Of a stretch of 64,000 nucleotides of DNA, positions 1-11,073 are shown in pieces. Position 1 is the stretch's first letter; each line of letters starts with the position of its first letter. The stretch covers positions 56,487 to 120,486 of the forward strand of contig NZ_JAKLSQ010000009.1 in NCBI RefSeq assembly GCF_022014495.1, given 5' to 3'. The notes beneath the pieces were generated by a model. That model was not told the DNA's origin, did no database searches, and saw only the letters and a list, made by a program, of their open reading frames with translations. This DNA comes from Sandaracinobacteroides sayramensis. Its GTDB lineage: Bacteria > Pseudomonadota > Alphaproteobacteria > Sphingomonadales > Sphingomonadaceae. The translations under genes were made by a program, and so were the position numbers.

Positions 1-1491
1 CGGCGGGCCCGGCGCCAGCAGCGCCAGCAGCGGCGCGGCGTCCTCGCCCCACCAGTCGCGCAGATCCTCCGGCGCGCGCCGCTCGGCCAGCCGCGCCGCC
101 ACGCCGCGAAGGCCCGGCGCCGGGCGGATTCCCCTGAGCGCCTTCAGGTCCAGCTGGCGCAGAGCGTTGAGCCAGCGCAGCCGCGCTTCCCCCGCCCGCG
201 CCAGCGGATGCTGCAGCAGCGCCAGCAGCGGCACCGGGGCGAAACGCTCGCCCGCCGCCGTCGCCAGCGCCAGCAGCAGGCTGCCGGGCCCGGTCGCCTT
301 CAGCGGCTGGCCGGCGCTGTCGTCGACGCGGATCCCGAAGCGCTGCAACTGCACCGCCACCCGCGCCGCCAGCGCCCGGTCGGGGGTGACCAGTGCCGCC
401 GTCCGCCCCGGGCGCTCCACCACCTGCCGCATGGCGAGCGCGATCGCCAGCGCCTCCTCGGCCGGATTCGCGGCTTCCAGCATCCTGAGACCGGAAACCG
501 CTTCGGCGGCTGGCGCGGGCAGGGGCTCGCCGCTCAGTTCCGCCGGCAGCAGGGCGCGGCCGACCAGCGCCGCCCGTTCCGGCGCGCTGCCGGCCCGGGC
601 GGATTGCCAAGGCCAGCGCCGCACTTCGCCGGGGGACAGGCCGGCGTCGGCCAGCAGACGGGCCATGCCGAATTGCGGATGCGTCTCGACCGGGGATTCG
701 CCGTTGTCCCCGCGCAGCAGCGCCCAGGCCTCGGTGGGCAGCGTTTCGTCCAGCCCGGGCAGCACCAGCCGCCCTTCCGGCAGCCGCGCCACCCGATGCG
801 CCAGCCGCGCCACCGCCGGCGGGGCAGCGGCGAAGCCCGCCATCACCACCGGGAATGGCGGCGGCGCCTTTTCCCAACGCGCCGTCAGTTCGCCCAGTTG
901 CAGATTGCGCCGCCGTGCTGCGTCCATCCGCCCGCGCGCCGCCAGCAGGTCGGGCCAGGCGGACACCACCGCTTCCAGCACGGCGGCATTCTTCTGCCAA
1001 TGGCCCTGCAACTGTCCTTCGGGCACCGCATCCTTCAGGTCGGCGGCGCGCTTTCCTTCTATCTCCAGCGTGTCGAGCGCGTTCGCCAATTGCCCGGCCA
1101 GCGCCAGAGCTTCGGCCGCCGGCAGTCTGCGCCCGTTCGCCAGGATCGCCGCCAGCGCCAGCCGCCGGGCCTCGGGCGCCACCGCCGGCAGGGCTTCGCT
1201 CGGCCCGCCGAGCGTGTCGAACAGCGGCCCGCCCTCGAACCCCTCCACATCGCCGGAGTCGAGGTCGCCGGCCGGCACCATGCGCGGCAGCAGCAGGGCG
1301 CGGCCCTCGCTTTCGCGCAGGAACGCCTCGGTCAGCGCCCGGATGGAGCGGCGGGTCGGCAGCAGCAGCAGAACCCGCGCCAGCCGCAGCGGGTCGGGGA
1401 ATTGCGCCAGCAGCCCGGCGGCCAGATCGTCGGCGAACGGCCGCCAGACGGGGATGGTGTAAAGCGCCCCTCTTTGCTCAGAGGGTGCCAA
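1..1491 (-). CDS. addB: AddB, double-strand break repair nuclease/helicase subunit (5' part only)
   Basis: Reverse-strand translation gives an open frame of about 497 codons running off the left edge. It begins with residues reading LYTIPVWRPFADDLAAG and continues through LLLLPTRRSIRALTEAF, the hallmark N-terminus of alphaproteobacterial AddB. AddB pairs with AddA to resect double-strand breaks for RecA. I place the start at a TTG (1491) preceded seven bases upstream by GGAG and overlapping the murU end by 14 bp; an in-frame ATG at 1533 is the alternative. It is the last visible gene of the leftward ahcY-to-addB operon, and addA is expected beyond the edge. Long open frames on the opposite strand here are high-GC shadows. 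Confidence 0.85.
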   Translation of the reverse strand, partial: MAPSEQRGALYTIPVWRPFADDLAAGLLAQFPDPLRLARVLLLLPTRRSIRALTEAFLRESEGRALLLPRMVPAGDLDSGDVEGFEGGPLFDTLGGPSEALPAVAPEARRLALAAILANGRRLPAAEALALAGQLANALDTLEIEGKRAADLKDAVPEGQLQGHWQKNAAVLEAVVSAWPDLLAARGRMDAARRRNLQLGELTARWEKAPPPFPVVMAGFAAAPPAVARLAHRVARLPEGRLVLPGLDETLPTEAWALLRGDNGESPVETHPQFGMARLLADAGLSPGEVRRWPWQSARAGSAPERAALVGRALLPAELSGEPLPAPAAEAVSGLRMLEAANPAEEALAIALAMRQVVERPGRTAALVTPDRALAARVAVQLQRFGIRVDDSAGQPLKATGPGSLLLALATAAGERFAPVPLLALLQHPLARAGEARLRWLNALRQLDLKALRGIRPAPGLRGVAARLAERRAPEDLRDWWGEDAAPLLALLAPGPP

Positions 1492-2206
1492 GCAGCCACT
1501 CCGTCCGCTTGACGGCGGCGGCCGTGCCGACATCGAACCACAGGCCCTGATGCGCCACGCCGTAAAGCCGGCCTTCGGCCCCGGCCCTGTCCCACAGGCG
1601 GTTCATGGAGAAGGGCTCCACCTCCACCCCCTCGAACAGCCGCTTCGACAGCAGTTGCAGGCCGGTGTAGACGAAAGGCGCCACCCGCCCCTGCCGCCGG
1701 CGCAGCAGCCGGCCGGAAGCGTCCATGTGGAAATCGCCCGGCCCGCTGTGGCAATTGGCGCGCGCCTGCGGGATCATCAGCAGCAGCGCGTCCATCTCGC
1801 CGGCGTTCCAGCGTCCGGCGAGCATGTCGACGGCGCCCACCGGCCCGTCGATCCAGATATTGTCGGCGTTGATCGACAGGAAGGGGTCCGCCTCTATCAG
1901 CGGCAGGGCGTTGGCGATGCCGCCGCCGGTTTCCAGCAGCAGCGCGCGCTCGTCCGACAGACTGACCTTGAGATCGGTCGGGCGGGCGGCCAGATGCGCC
2001 TCGATCCGGTCGGCCATATAGTGCATGTTCACCACCACATGCTCCACGCCGCCGGCGCGCAGCGTGTCCAGCGCCCGATCCAGCAGCGAGCGGCCGGCCA
2101 CTTCCACCAGCGGCTTGGGGCGGGTAGCCGTCAGCGGGCGCATGCGGCGGCCGAGACCGGCCGCCAGCACCATGGCGGAGCGCGGCGCTTCCCTCACCGG
2201 CACCAT
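1478..2206 (-). CDS. murU: MurU-like N-acetylmuramate-1-phosphate uridylyltransferase
   Basis: A 242-residue nucleotidyltransferase. The N-terminus has the sugar-nucleotidyltransferase signature LAAGLGRRMRPLT (residues 14-26) with a KPLVEVAG segment after it; ETGGG (92-96) and the metal-binding NAD (113-115) follow. In the anhydro-MurNAc recycling route known from Pseudomonas, MurU makes UDP-MurNAc from MurNAc-1-phosphate supplied by AmgK. The gene directly upstream is an AmgK-like kinase and the two overlap by 13 bp, which supports this specificity over a generic mannose-1-phosphate guanylyltransferase. The ATG at 2206 was chosen because it begins just before the signature; a longer open frame reaches 2299 but has no family similarity. 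Confidence 0.82.
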   Translation of the reverse strand: MVPVREAPRSAMVLAAGLGRRMRPLTATRPKPLVEVAGRSLLDRALDTLRAGGVEHVVVNMHYMADRIEAHLAARPTDLKVSLSDERALLLETGGGIANALPLIEADPFLSINADNIWIDGPVGAVDMLAGRWNAGEMDALLLMIPQARANCHSGPGDFHMDASGRLLRRRQGRVAPFVYTGLQLLSKRLFEGVEVEPFSMNRLWDRAGAEGRLYGVAHQGLWFDVGTAAAVKRTEWLLGTL

Positions 2207-3180
2207 GCCGCCCTCAGGTCCGCCGGCACATGCGCGTCGAACCAGCTCTTCACCGGCGCCAGCGCCGGATGCTGGAAGTTGCGCTCCACATAACCCCACA
2301 CGCGCGGCAGCCTTTCCACATAGCCTTGCCGGCCGTCCCGGTCCCTCAGGCGCACGAACACCCCCAGAATCTTCACATTCCGCTGCGCCCCCAGCACCTC
2401 GTAGGAGGTGCGGAAGGCCTGCCGATCCTGAACGCCGGCTGCCCTTCCATATTCGTCCAGCATTTCCTTTTCGAGGCGGGGCGAAACGTCGCGCCGCGCG
2501 TCCTGCAGAAGCGAGACGAGATCATAGGCCGGATGCCCGGCCAGCGCGTCCTGAAAGTCGAGCAGGCCGAGCGATTGCGAGCCCGGCCTTTCGGGCAGCA
2601 GCATCAGATTGTCGGCATGATAATCGCGCAGCGTCACCACCGGCCGGGCGGCGGTTTCCTGCAGCACCTCGCCCCAGACCCGATCCCAGGCGGCGGCATA
2701 GCTTTCCCTGTCCCATGTGAAGCCGGCGGCCTTGCCATACCATTCGGGGAAGATCAGCGCCTCGCGCAGCAGTTCGGCGCGGTCGTAGGGGCGGAGGTCG
2801 GCAGGCGGCGACAGCTCCTTCAGGTCCGCCAGCAGGCGGACGGCGGCGGCGTAGGTTTCTTCCTCGCGCTGCGGCTCGGTGGCCAGCACCGGCCCCATCA
2901 GCCGGTCGCCGAAATCCTCGATCAGCAGGAATCCCGCCTCCCGGTCGGCGGCGATCAGCCGGGGGGCGGAAAAGCCGGCGCCCACCAGCAGGTCGGCGAT
3001 CTTCAGGAAGGGGCGCACATCCTCATGCTCCGGCGGGGCGTCCATCAGCACGGCGCGGCGGCCGCGATCGTCCAGGCGGAAATAGCGGCGGAAGCTGGCG
3101 TCGCCCGCCAGCGGGCTGACCTCCGCCCCGCCCCAGCCGGCGGATTCCAGGAATTTCCGATGCCCCTCGCGCGCGATCAA
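2194..3180 (-). CDS. amgK: AmgK-like N-acetylmuramate/N-acetylglucosamine anomeric kinase
   Basis: A 328-residue aminoglycoside-phosphotransferase-fold kinase. It shows GDASFRRYFRL (26-36) in the glycine-rich loop, the catalytic Brenner motif RDYHADN (185-191, with H188, D190, N191) and the metal-binding LLDFQDA (206-212). AmgK phosphorylates the anomeric carbon of MurNAc and GlcNAc in the cytoplasm for murein recycling, feeding MurU encoded just downstream. No ATG fits; the most plausible start is a TTG at 3180 that overlaps the stop codon of the upstream gene (TTGA), suggesting translational coupling. Specificity rests on context with murU; the fold itself is certain. Confidence 0.8.
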   Translation of the reverse strand: MIAREGHRKFLESAGWGGAEVSPLAGDASFRRYFRLDDRGRRAVLMDAPPEHEDVRPFLKIADLLVGAGFSAPRLIAADREAGFLLIEDFGDRLMGPVLATEPQREEETYAAAVRLLADLKELSPPADLRPYDRAELLREALIFPEWYGKAAGFTWDRESYAAAWDRVWGEVLQETAARPVVTLRDYHADNLMLLPERPGSQSLGLLDFQDALAGHPAYDLVSLLQDARRDVSPRLEKEMLDEYGRAAGVQDRQAFRTSYEVLGAQRNVKILGVFVRLRDRDGRQGYVERLPRVWGYVERNFQHPALAPVKSWFDAHVPADLRAAWCR

Positions 3181-4001
3181 GCGCCACTCCCCTTCGTGCC
3201 CACCACCGCCGCATCCTTGCCGAAGCCGCTTTCCAGCAGCCGCTCGAAAGGCGCCGGCCCCAGTTTCAGCGGATAGCCGAACGGGCTGGCGAAGCCATGG
3301 ATGAAAAACAGGATCATGCCCGCGAACGCCCCATAGGCGCCCAGCATCACCCATATCTCCCGCCCGCGCGGGTAGATGAAGAAAGGCGCGGTGACGAGCA
3401 GCAGGCCGACGATCGCCGGCACCGCGAACAGGAACGGCGCATTCTCGGCCGCCTGATGCTCGCGCAGGCTGCGCAGATCGGCCACTTTCGTCAGCCGGAC
3501 GATCATCGTCTGCCGGATCGCGGCTTCGCGCGCATTGGCCGGCTCCAGCCCCAGCGCCTCGTCCTGGGCGATGTCGAAGGCCTGCCATGTCTCGGGGGAA
3601 AGCCGGTGATCCTTGCCCAGCGCCGGCCATTCCACCTGCACCAGCAGCCGCACATAATCCGCCAGCGCCACGCGGATCACCTGGCCGGACCCGCCTTCGA
3701 TCCGACCGGCGTCGAAATAGATCTGCGAGACCGCCGCCGCTTCCTGATGCAGCCCGTCGCGCACATCCTGGTAGCGGCGCAGTTCCTGCGCATAGACCAG
3801 CGCCAGCAGGATGCCGAACAGGGCGGCGATCCTGAGCCCGGTGGTCGTGGCCATGTCGCGCACCGCCTGCGGATAGCTGTGGCCGTCGCTTCCGCCGCGC
3901 GGCGGAAGCAGGGTGCGCAGCAGCCGGTAGGTGCCGAAGGCCAGCAGGATTCCGCCGCCGATCCACAGCAGCATCAGGGCAAGATCACCGGGAAAATTCA
4001 T
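3177..4001 (-). CDS. DUF4239 (bestrophin-like) membrane protein
   Basis: A 274-residue protein with membrane segments near residues 5-25 and 55-72 and a pair near 190-235, separated by a polar, largely helical stretch. This layout and the stretch from IAALFGILLALVYA onward fit the DUF4239 (bestrophin-like) family, whose role is unknown. It lies between tsaE (28 bp upstream) and amgK (stop overlaps the kinase start), so it is almost certainly co-transcribed with cell-envelope genes. I see no catalytic motif. Base composition matches its neighbours, so there is no sign of recent acquisition. Confidence 0.72.
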   Translation of the reverse strand: MNFPGDLALMLLWIGGGILLAFGTYRLLRTLLPPRGGSDGHSYPQAVRDMATTTGLRIAALFGILLALVYAQELRRYQDVRDGLHQEAAAVSQIYFDAGRIEGGSGQVIRVALADYVRLLVQVEWPALGKDHRLSPETWQAFDIAQDEALGLEPANAREAAIRQTMIVRLTKVADLRSLREHQAAENAPFLFAVPAIVGLLLVTAPFFIYPRGREIWVMLGAYGAFAGMILFFIHGFASPFGYPLKLGPAPFERLLESGFGKDAAVVGTKGSGA

Positions 4002-4029
4002 GAACGCCGCCGGATATCGGGCGGACTGG

Positions 4030-4467
4030 TCAGACGGTCGGCCATCGCCCTTCCCAAGCCGGGCCGGCGTTCGAAGTCAAGCGCCGGTCCGGCCCTCCGG
4101 CGCCTTCCAGCCTGAGCCAGAGCCGGTCCGGCCAGATGTGGGCGCCCAGCCGCTCGGGCCATTCGATCAGCAGCGCGCCGTCCACCAGCCAGTCGTCCAG
4201 CCCCAGCGCCTCCGCCTCGGCCGGCGTTTCCAGCCGGTAGAGGTCGCAGTGCATCACCGGCACGCTTGTGTCGGGGTAGGTCTGCGCCAGGGTGAAGGTG
4301 GGGCTGGGCACTTCGCCCCGATGCCCCAGCCCTTCGAGGATGGCGCGGGCGAGCGTCGTCTTGCCAGCGCCCAGCTCGCCCGAAAGCGCCACCACATCGC
4401 CCGGCCGCAGCCGGGCGGCAAGTTCGGCCCCGACGGCGCGCAAAGCCGCTTCGTCGAGGCCGTCCAT
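4030..4467 (-). CDS. tsaE: TsaE, tRNA threonylcarbamoyladenosine biosynthesis ATPase
   Basis: A 145-residue P-loop ATPase with Walker A GELGAGKTT (30-38), the switch-like SPTF (55-58), HCDLYRL (73-79) and IEWPER (101-106). All are diagnostic of TsaE, the ATPase that works with TsaB, TsaC and TsaD to place t6A at position 37 of ANN-decoding tRNAs. Length is normal for the family. The ATG lies one base after the ahcY stop codon, so translation is probably coupled. Placement of tsaE ahead of the murein-recycling pair and addB matches the usual sphingomonad order as I recall it. Confidence 0.93.
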   Translation of the reverse strand: MDGLDEAALRAVGAELAARLRPGDVVALSGELGAGKTTLARAILEGLGHRGEVPSPTFTLAQTYPDTSVPVMHCDLYRLETPAEAEALGLDDWLVDGALLIEWPERLGAHIWPDRLWLRLEGAGGPDRRLTSNAGPAWEGRWPTV

Positions 4468-4468
4468 C

Positions 4469-5863
4469 TCAGTAGCGATAATGGTCGGGCTTGAACGGCC
4501 CTTCCGGGGTGACGCCGATATAGGCGGCCTGCTTCGGCGACAGCTTCGTCAGCTTCACGCCCAGCTTTTCGAGGTGCAGCGCCGCCACCTTCTCGTCGAG
4601 GTGCTTCGGCAGCACGTAAACGTCGTTCCTGTATTTGTCGCCGCCGGTCCACAGCTCGATCTGCGCCAGCACCTGGTTGGTGAAGCTGGAGGACATGACA
4701 AAGCTCGGGTGGCCGGTGGCGCAGCCGAGATTCACCAGCCGGCCCTTGGCCAGCACGAGGATCTTCTTGCCGTCGGCGAACTCCACTTCGTCGACCTGCG
4801 GCTTGATCTCGGTCCATTTCAGGTTGGCGAGGCCGCCGATCTGGATCTCGCTGTCGAAATGGCCGATGTTGCAGACGATCGCCATGTTCTTCATCGCCCG
4901 CATATGGTCGACGGTGATCACATCCTCGTTGCCGGTCGCGGTCACGAAGATATCGGCGCGGGTCGCCGCTTCCTCCATGGTGACGACTTCATAGCCTTCC
5001 ATCGCCGCCTGCAGGGCGCAGATCGGGTCGATCTCGGTCACCAGCACGCGGGCGCCGCCGTTCCGGAGCGAGGCGGCCGAGCCCTTGCCGACATCGCCGA
5101 AGCCGGCGACGCAGGCGACCTTGCCGGCCAGCATCACGTCAGTCGCGCGGCGGATGGCGTCCACCAGCGATTCCTTGCAGCCGTAGAGATTGTCGAACTT
5201 CGACTTGGTGACACTGTCGTTCACGTTGATCGCCGGGAACGGCAGCTTGCCCTTCTTCGACAGTTCGTAGAGCCGGTGCACGCCGGTCGTCGTTTCCTCC
5301 GACACGCCCTTGATCGCGGCGACCGTCTTCGTGAGATAGCCCGGGCGCTCGGCGAGGAAACGCTTCAGCGTGGCGACGAAGATCTCCTCTTCCTCGTTGG
5401 ACGGCGCGAACAGCGCCTCGCCGGCTTCCACGCGGGCACCCCACAGCGCGAACATGGTGGCGTCGCCGCCGTCGTCCAGGATCAGGTTGCAGGTCTTGTC
5501 CGTGCCCCAATCGAAGATGCGGATCACATAGTCCCAATATTCCTCCAGCGTCTCGCCCTTGACGGCGAACACCGGAACGCCGCTGGCGGCGATGGCGGCC
5601 GCCGCATGGTCCTGCGTGGAGAAGATGTTGCACGACGCCCAGCGGACCTCGGCGCCGAGATCGACCAGCGTCTCGATCAGCACCGCCGTCTGGATCGTCA
5701 TGTGCAGCGAGCCGGTGATGCGCGCGCCCTTCAGCGGCTTCGACTGGCCGAACTCCTGCCGCAGCGCCATCAGGCCGGGCATTTCGGTTTCGGCGATGGC
5801 GATTTCCTTGCGGCCGAAATCGGCCAGCGACAGGTCGGCGATCACATAATCATGGGCGGCCAC
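4469..5863 (-). CDS. ahcY: Adenosylhomocysteinase (S-adenosyl-L-homocysteine hydrolase)
   Basis: A 464-residue NAD-dependent enzyme that splits S-adenosylhomocysteine into adenosine and homocysteine, relieving product inhibition of methyltransferases. Visible hallmarks are [17 protein letters not shown] near the start, [13 protein letters not shown] (78-90), the NAD-binding GFGDVGKG (254-261) and the C-terminal KPDHYRY. The start is a GTG at 5863 because a clean AGGAG lies eight bases upstream; the open frame extends 21 codons further but without family similarity. It heads the leftward operon. I looked at the 5' leader for a SAH or SAM riboswitch and did not find a convincing one. Confidence 0.95.
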   Translation of the reverse strand: MAAHDYVIADLSLADFGRKEIAIAETEMPGLMALRQEFGQSKPLKGARITGSLHMTIQTAVLIETLVDLGAEVRWASCNIFSTQDHAAAAIAASGVPVFAVKGETLEEYWDYVIRIFDWGTDKTCNLILDDGGDATMFALWGARVEAGEALFAPSNEEEEIFVATLKRFLAERPGYLTKTVAAIKGVSEETTTGVHRLYELSKKGKLPFPAINVNDSVTKSKFDNLYGCKESLVDAIRRATDVMLAGKVACVAGFGDVGKGSAASLRNGGARVLVTEIDPICALQAAMEGYEVVTMEEAATRADIFVTATGNEDVITVDHMRAMKNMAIVCNIGHFDSEIQIGGLANLKWTEIKPQVDEVEFADGKKILVLAKGRLVNLGCATGHPSFVMSSSFTNQVLAQIELWTGGDKYRNDVYVLPKHLDEKVAALHLEKLGVKLTKLSPKQAAYIGVTPEGPFKPDHYRY

Positions 5864-5999
5864 GGACAGGCTCCTGGCAAAGGGAAAAGATGCGAGGCGC
5901 ATAGCTTGCGGGCACATCACTTGCAAGTTTCTTTAAGTCTTTAAGTCGGAGGCATAATGCGCTTTTGGCAAGCGCTTCGGGTTGCGCTACTGCCCGCCC

Positions 6000-9018
<3,019 letters not shown>

Positions 9019-9022
9019 TCCT

Positions 9023-9051
9023 GCGGGCGGGGGGTTTTGCCTCCCGCCCGC
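9023..9051 (+). terminator. Candidate terminator hairpin after the aminotransferase
   Basis: GCGGGCGGG (9023-9031) pairs perfectly with CCCGCCCGC (9043-9051) around an 11-base loop containing TTTT. It begins four bases after the aminotransferase stop. The T-tract after the stem is poor, so termination may be inefficient or the next gene may be partly co-transcribed. Confidence 0.5.
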
Positions 9052-9073
9052 TTCTGGCATCGGGGCTGGCGAC

Positions 9074-9715
9074 ATGAACCGCTCCTCGCTCCAGTTCGAT
9101 CGCCGCGCGCTTCTGGCCGGCCTCGCCGCCGCGGCCGCTTTTCCCGCCCGCGCCGGGGCCGCTTCGCGCGTGGAAATCGCCGACGCCGGGCTTTTCGCGG
9201 CCCGGATGCCGACAGGCGCCGCCGTCCGGAGCTTGCGGATCGGCGGGCTCGTCCGGCGACCTCTCCTGCTCGACCTCGGGCATGTGGCAGAGCGCTGGGC
9301 TCTCGACGAGCGGCGGTATCGCCTGCGCGGAATCGAGGGCTGGTCGATGTGGGTGCCCTGGCTCGGCCTGCCGCTTTCGGACCTGCTGCGGCTGGCCGCG
9401 CCGCTGGCGGAGGCCCGCTACGTCCGCTTCACCGCCGCCGACGGCCGGCGCGAGGGGCTGCGGCTGGACGAGGCCCTGCACCCGCTGACGCTGTTTGCGC
9501 TGGGCGCCCATGGGCGGCGGCAGCGGGCGCCCCGAATCGTCGTGCCGTGGAAATATGCCTTTAAATCCATCGGCGGCCCGGTCGCGATCGATCTCGTCCG
9601 GCATGAGCCGCTGACGGCCCATCGCTCCCATGGCTTCTACGCGAATGTGGAAGGCCCCGGCCTTGGCTTCAACGGCTATGCGGGCGAGGTGGCCGGACTT
9701 TACGCTGAGGCCTGA
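9074..9715 (+). CDS. MsrP-like molybdopterin-fold protein lacking the Mo-binding cysteine
   Basis: A 213-residue protein with a twin-arginine-like signal (RR at 10-11, then a hydrophobic stretch ending near residue 30). From about residue 82 it matches the sulfite-oxidase-fold core of MsrP/YedY: RYRLR, then GWSMWVPWLGLPL, later a VPWKYAFKSIGG segment. In MsrP the sequence RCVEAW carries the cysteine that binds molybdenum; here it reads RGIEGW, so that cysteine is Gly86. The protein is also about 100 residues shorter than MsrP, with the N-terminal half reduced. It therefore probably does not use molybdenum in the usual way. Either a repurposed cofactor-free relative or a decaying gene; the frame is intact. 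Confidence 0.7.
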   Translation: MNRSSLQFDRRALLAGLAAAAAFPARAGAASRVEIADAGLFAARMPTGAAVRSLRIGGLVRRPLLLDLGHVAERWALDERRYRLRGIEGWSMWVPWLGLPLSDLLRLAAPLAEARYVRFTAADGRREGLRLDEALHPLTLFALGAHGRRQRAPRIVVPWKYAFKSIGGPVAIDLVRHEPLTAHRSHGFYANVEGPGLGFNGYAGEVAGLYAEA

Positions 9716-9759
9716 TACGCCCAGGTTGAGAAGCCATAGACGTAATGGATCTATTTTCC

Positions 9760-9838
9760 GTCATCCCGGGCTTGACCCGGGATCCCGCTTTTTACCCCGC
9801 CGTCGGAAAGCTGGACCCCGGGTCAAGCCCGGGGTGAC
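9760..9838. repeat. Palindromic intergenic repeat
   Basis: Two 26-base arms (9760-9785 and 9813-9838) are inverted copies differing at two positions, separated by 27 bases. The core GGGCTTGACCCGGG and its inverse match a dispersed palindrome that I recall as widespread between genes of alphaproteobacteria. It lies between convergent genes and could act as a bidirectional terminator. The right arm also encodes the last codons and the stop of the HAD phosphatase gene. Confidence 0.85.
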
Positions 9839-10512
9839 GAGGGAGGATAGGAGGCCGTAGCCTGGCGCCAGTCGCGGATTTGCCAGCCGCGCCTTTCGGC
9901 GATCCCGCGCAATTCCGCGCAGGGGTTGGCGGCCACCGGCACATCCGCCCAGTCCAGAACCGGCAGATCGCTGATATGGTCGGAGGAGAAGACGACCTCC
10001 TCCGGCCGCCGCTCCAGCCGGGCGAGGATCATCCTCAGCTTGCCCATCTCATAGCAATTCTCGCCGTGGATGCGGTTGCTGAGATGGTCGCCGTCCCAGA
10101 CATTCTCGGTGGCGATCACCGTCTCCATGCCCCAGCGCCGGGCCAATGCTTCGACGAAATAGCGGCAACTCGCCGTCGCCAGCCAGACCTCGCGCCCGGC
10201 GGCCCGGTCGGCGGCGATGGCTTCCAGCGCGCCCGGCAGTTCCATCCGCGCCCCGAAATCGGCGGCGAAGGCCTCGGCCGCGCGCTCGACCCGGGCGCGG
10301 GCCACGCGCCGGCCCATCATCAGCGCCTGCGCCGCCTGCTTCAGCCCCTTGCGGTCGGTGAAGCCCATGAGGAAGGCGATGGACGGCAGCGCCAGCAGCG
10401 GCGCCAGCAGCAGCCGCGCCGGCGCCTCGCGGCGGGCGTAGAAGAACAGCCAGGCCGTCCAGCTCGCCTTCTTCGTGATGGTCTTGTCCATGTCGTAGAT
10501 GGAAAGCTTCAA
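9823..10512 (-). CDS. HAD-superfamily (subclass IB) phosphatase, membrane-anchored
   Basis: A 229-residue HAD protein with the nucleophile motif DMDKTIT (7-13; D7 and D9), a hydrophobic segment around residues 33-50 that may anchor it, and a late motif SSDHISDLPVL. The IB subclass includes phosphoserine phosphatases and phospholipid or acyl-chain phosphatases; the substrate is not evident. The start is a TTG at 10512 that overlaps the stop of the upstream nuclease gene (TTGA). Its last residues SSPRA and the stop codon fall inside the palindromic repeat at 9813-9838, so the repeat appears to have set the C-terminus. Confidence 0.78.
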   Translation of the reverse strand: MKLSIYDMDKTITKKASWTAWLFFYARREAPARLLLAPLLALPSIAFLMGFTDRKGLKQAAQALMMGRRVARARVERAAEAFAADFGARMELPGALEAIAADRAAGREVWLATASCRYFVEALARRWGMETVIATENVWDGDHLSNRIHGENCYEMGKLRMILARLERRPEEVVFSSDHISDLPVLDWADVPVAANPCAELRGIAERRGWQIRDWRQATASYPPSSPRA

Positions 10513-11024
10513 TCCCCCCTCCTCGGGTTGAGGGCGCGCCAGCTGGCCGGCGGCAATTGCTGCTCCTTCGGCAGCGACCAGAGGCCGCGCTTCTGCCGCC
10601 GCGCCTCCTCATGGCCGGCGCGAATCGCCTTGTCGGGCAGATAGCGGTCGAACGCCCAGGCGTTGCCGGAGCGCGCCATCTCCGCGTTCACATAGGCCCT
10701 GCCCTGCCAGACCTTGCCCACCAGCCGGCCGTAACGGTCGCGGTCGGTCACCTCCACCGTCACCGGCTTGCCCTGCACCATCCGCCGCAGCGCCGAGCGG
10801 GACTGGATTCCCCAGGGCTGCGCCAGCTCCGGCGCGTCGATCCCGGCGAGGCGCACCTCGCTTCGCCGCTTCACATCGTGCCGCTCGACGACGATCGAAT
10901 CGCCGTCCTTCACCCGCACCACCCGCCCCTCGAAACTGGAGGCGAAGGCCGGGGAGGCGCCCGGAAGCGCGCCCAGAAGCGCGCAAAGCAGCAATATCCG
11001 GGCGGGGCTCGGGCGGCGCGACAT
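10509..11024 (-). CDS. Secreted thermonuclease-like (SNase-fold) nuclease
   Basis: A 171-residue protein with a Sec signal (hydrophobic 9-22, then ASPAFASS). The OB-fold nuclease signature is clear: VKDGDSIVV (38-46), VRLAGIDAPELAQPWG (57-72) and DRDRYGR (94-100). By alignment with staphylococcal nuclease, R58, E66 and R100 are the likely catalytic residues and the acidic pair near 40-42 binds calcium. It should degrade DNA and RNA outside the cytoplasm. The ATG at 11024 starts the signal peptide. It is divergent from mlaE, with 49 bp between starts, and its stop overlaps the HAD gene start. Confidence 0.85.
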   Translation of the reverse strand: MSRRPSPARILLLCALLGALPGASPAFASSFEGRVVRVKDGDSIVVERHDVKRRSEVRLAGIDAPELAQPWGIQSRSALRRMVQGKPVTVEVTDRDRYGRLVGKVWQGRAYVNAEMARSGNAWAFDRYLPDKAIRAGHEEARRQKRGLWSLPKEQQLPPASWRALNPRRGD

Positions 11025-11073
11025 GGCCGCCTCCCTTGCACGGCGGCGCGACGATATGCAAAACCCCTGAACC

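Noticed and set aside
167-1512. Two long rightward open frames (431 and 434 codons)
   Set aside because: They are opposite-strand shadows of addB; composition is dominated by Arg, Ala, Gly and Ser with no family pattern, while the reverse strand reads clear AddB.
5864-5999. Possible SAH or SAM riboswitch in the ahcY leader
   Set aside because: I looked for the conserved stem-loop and did not find a matching core; the leader is also short.
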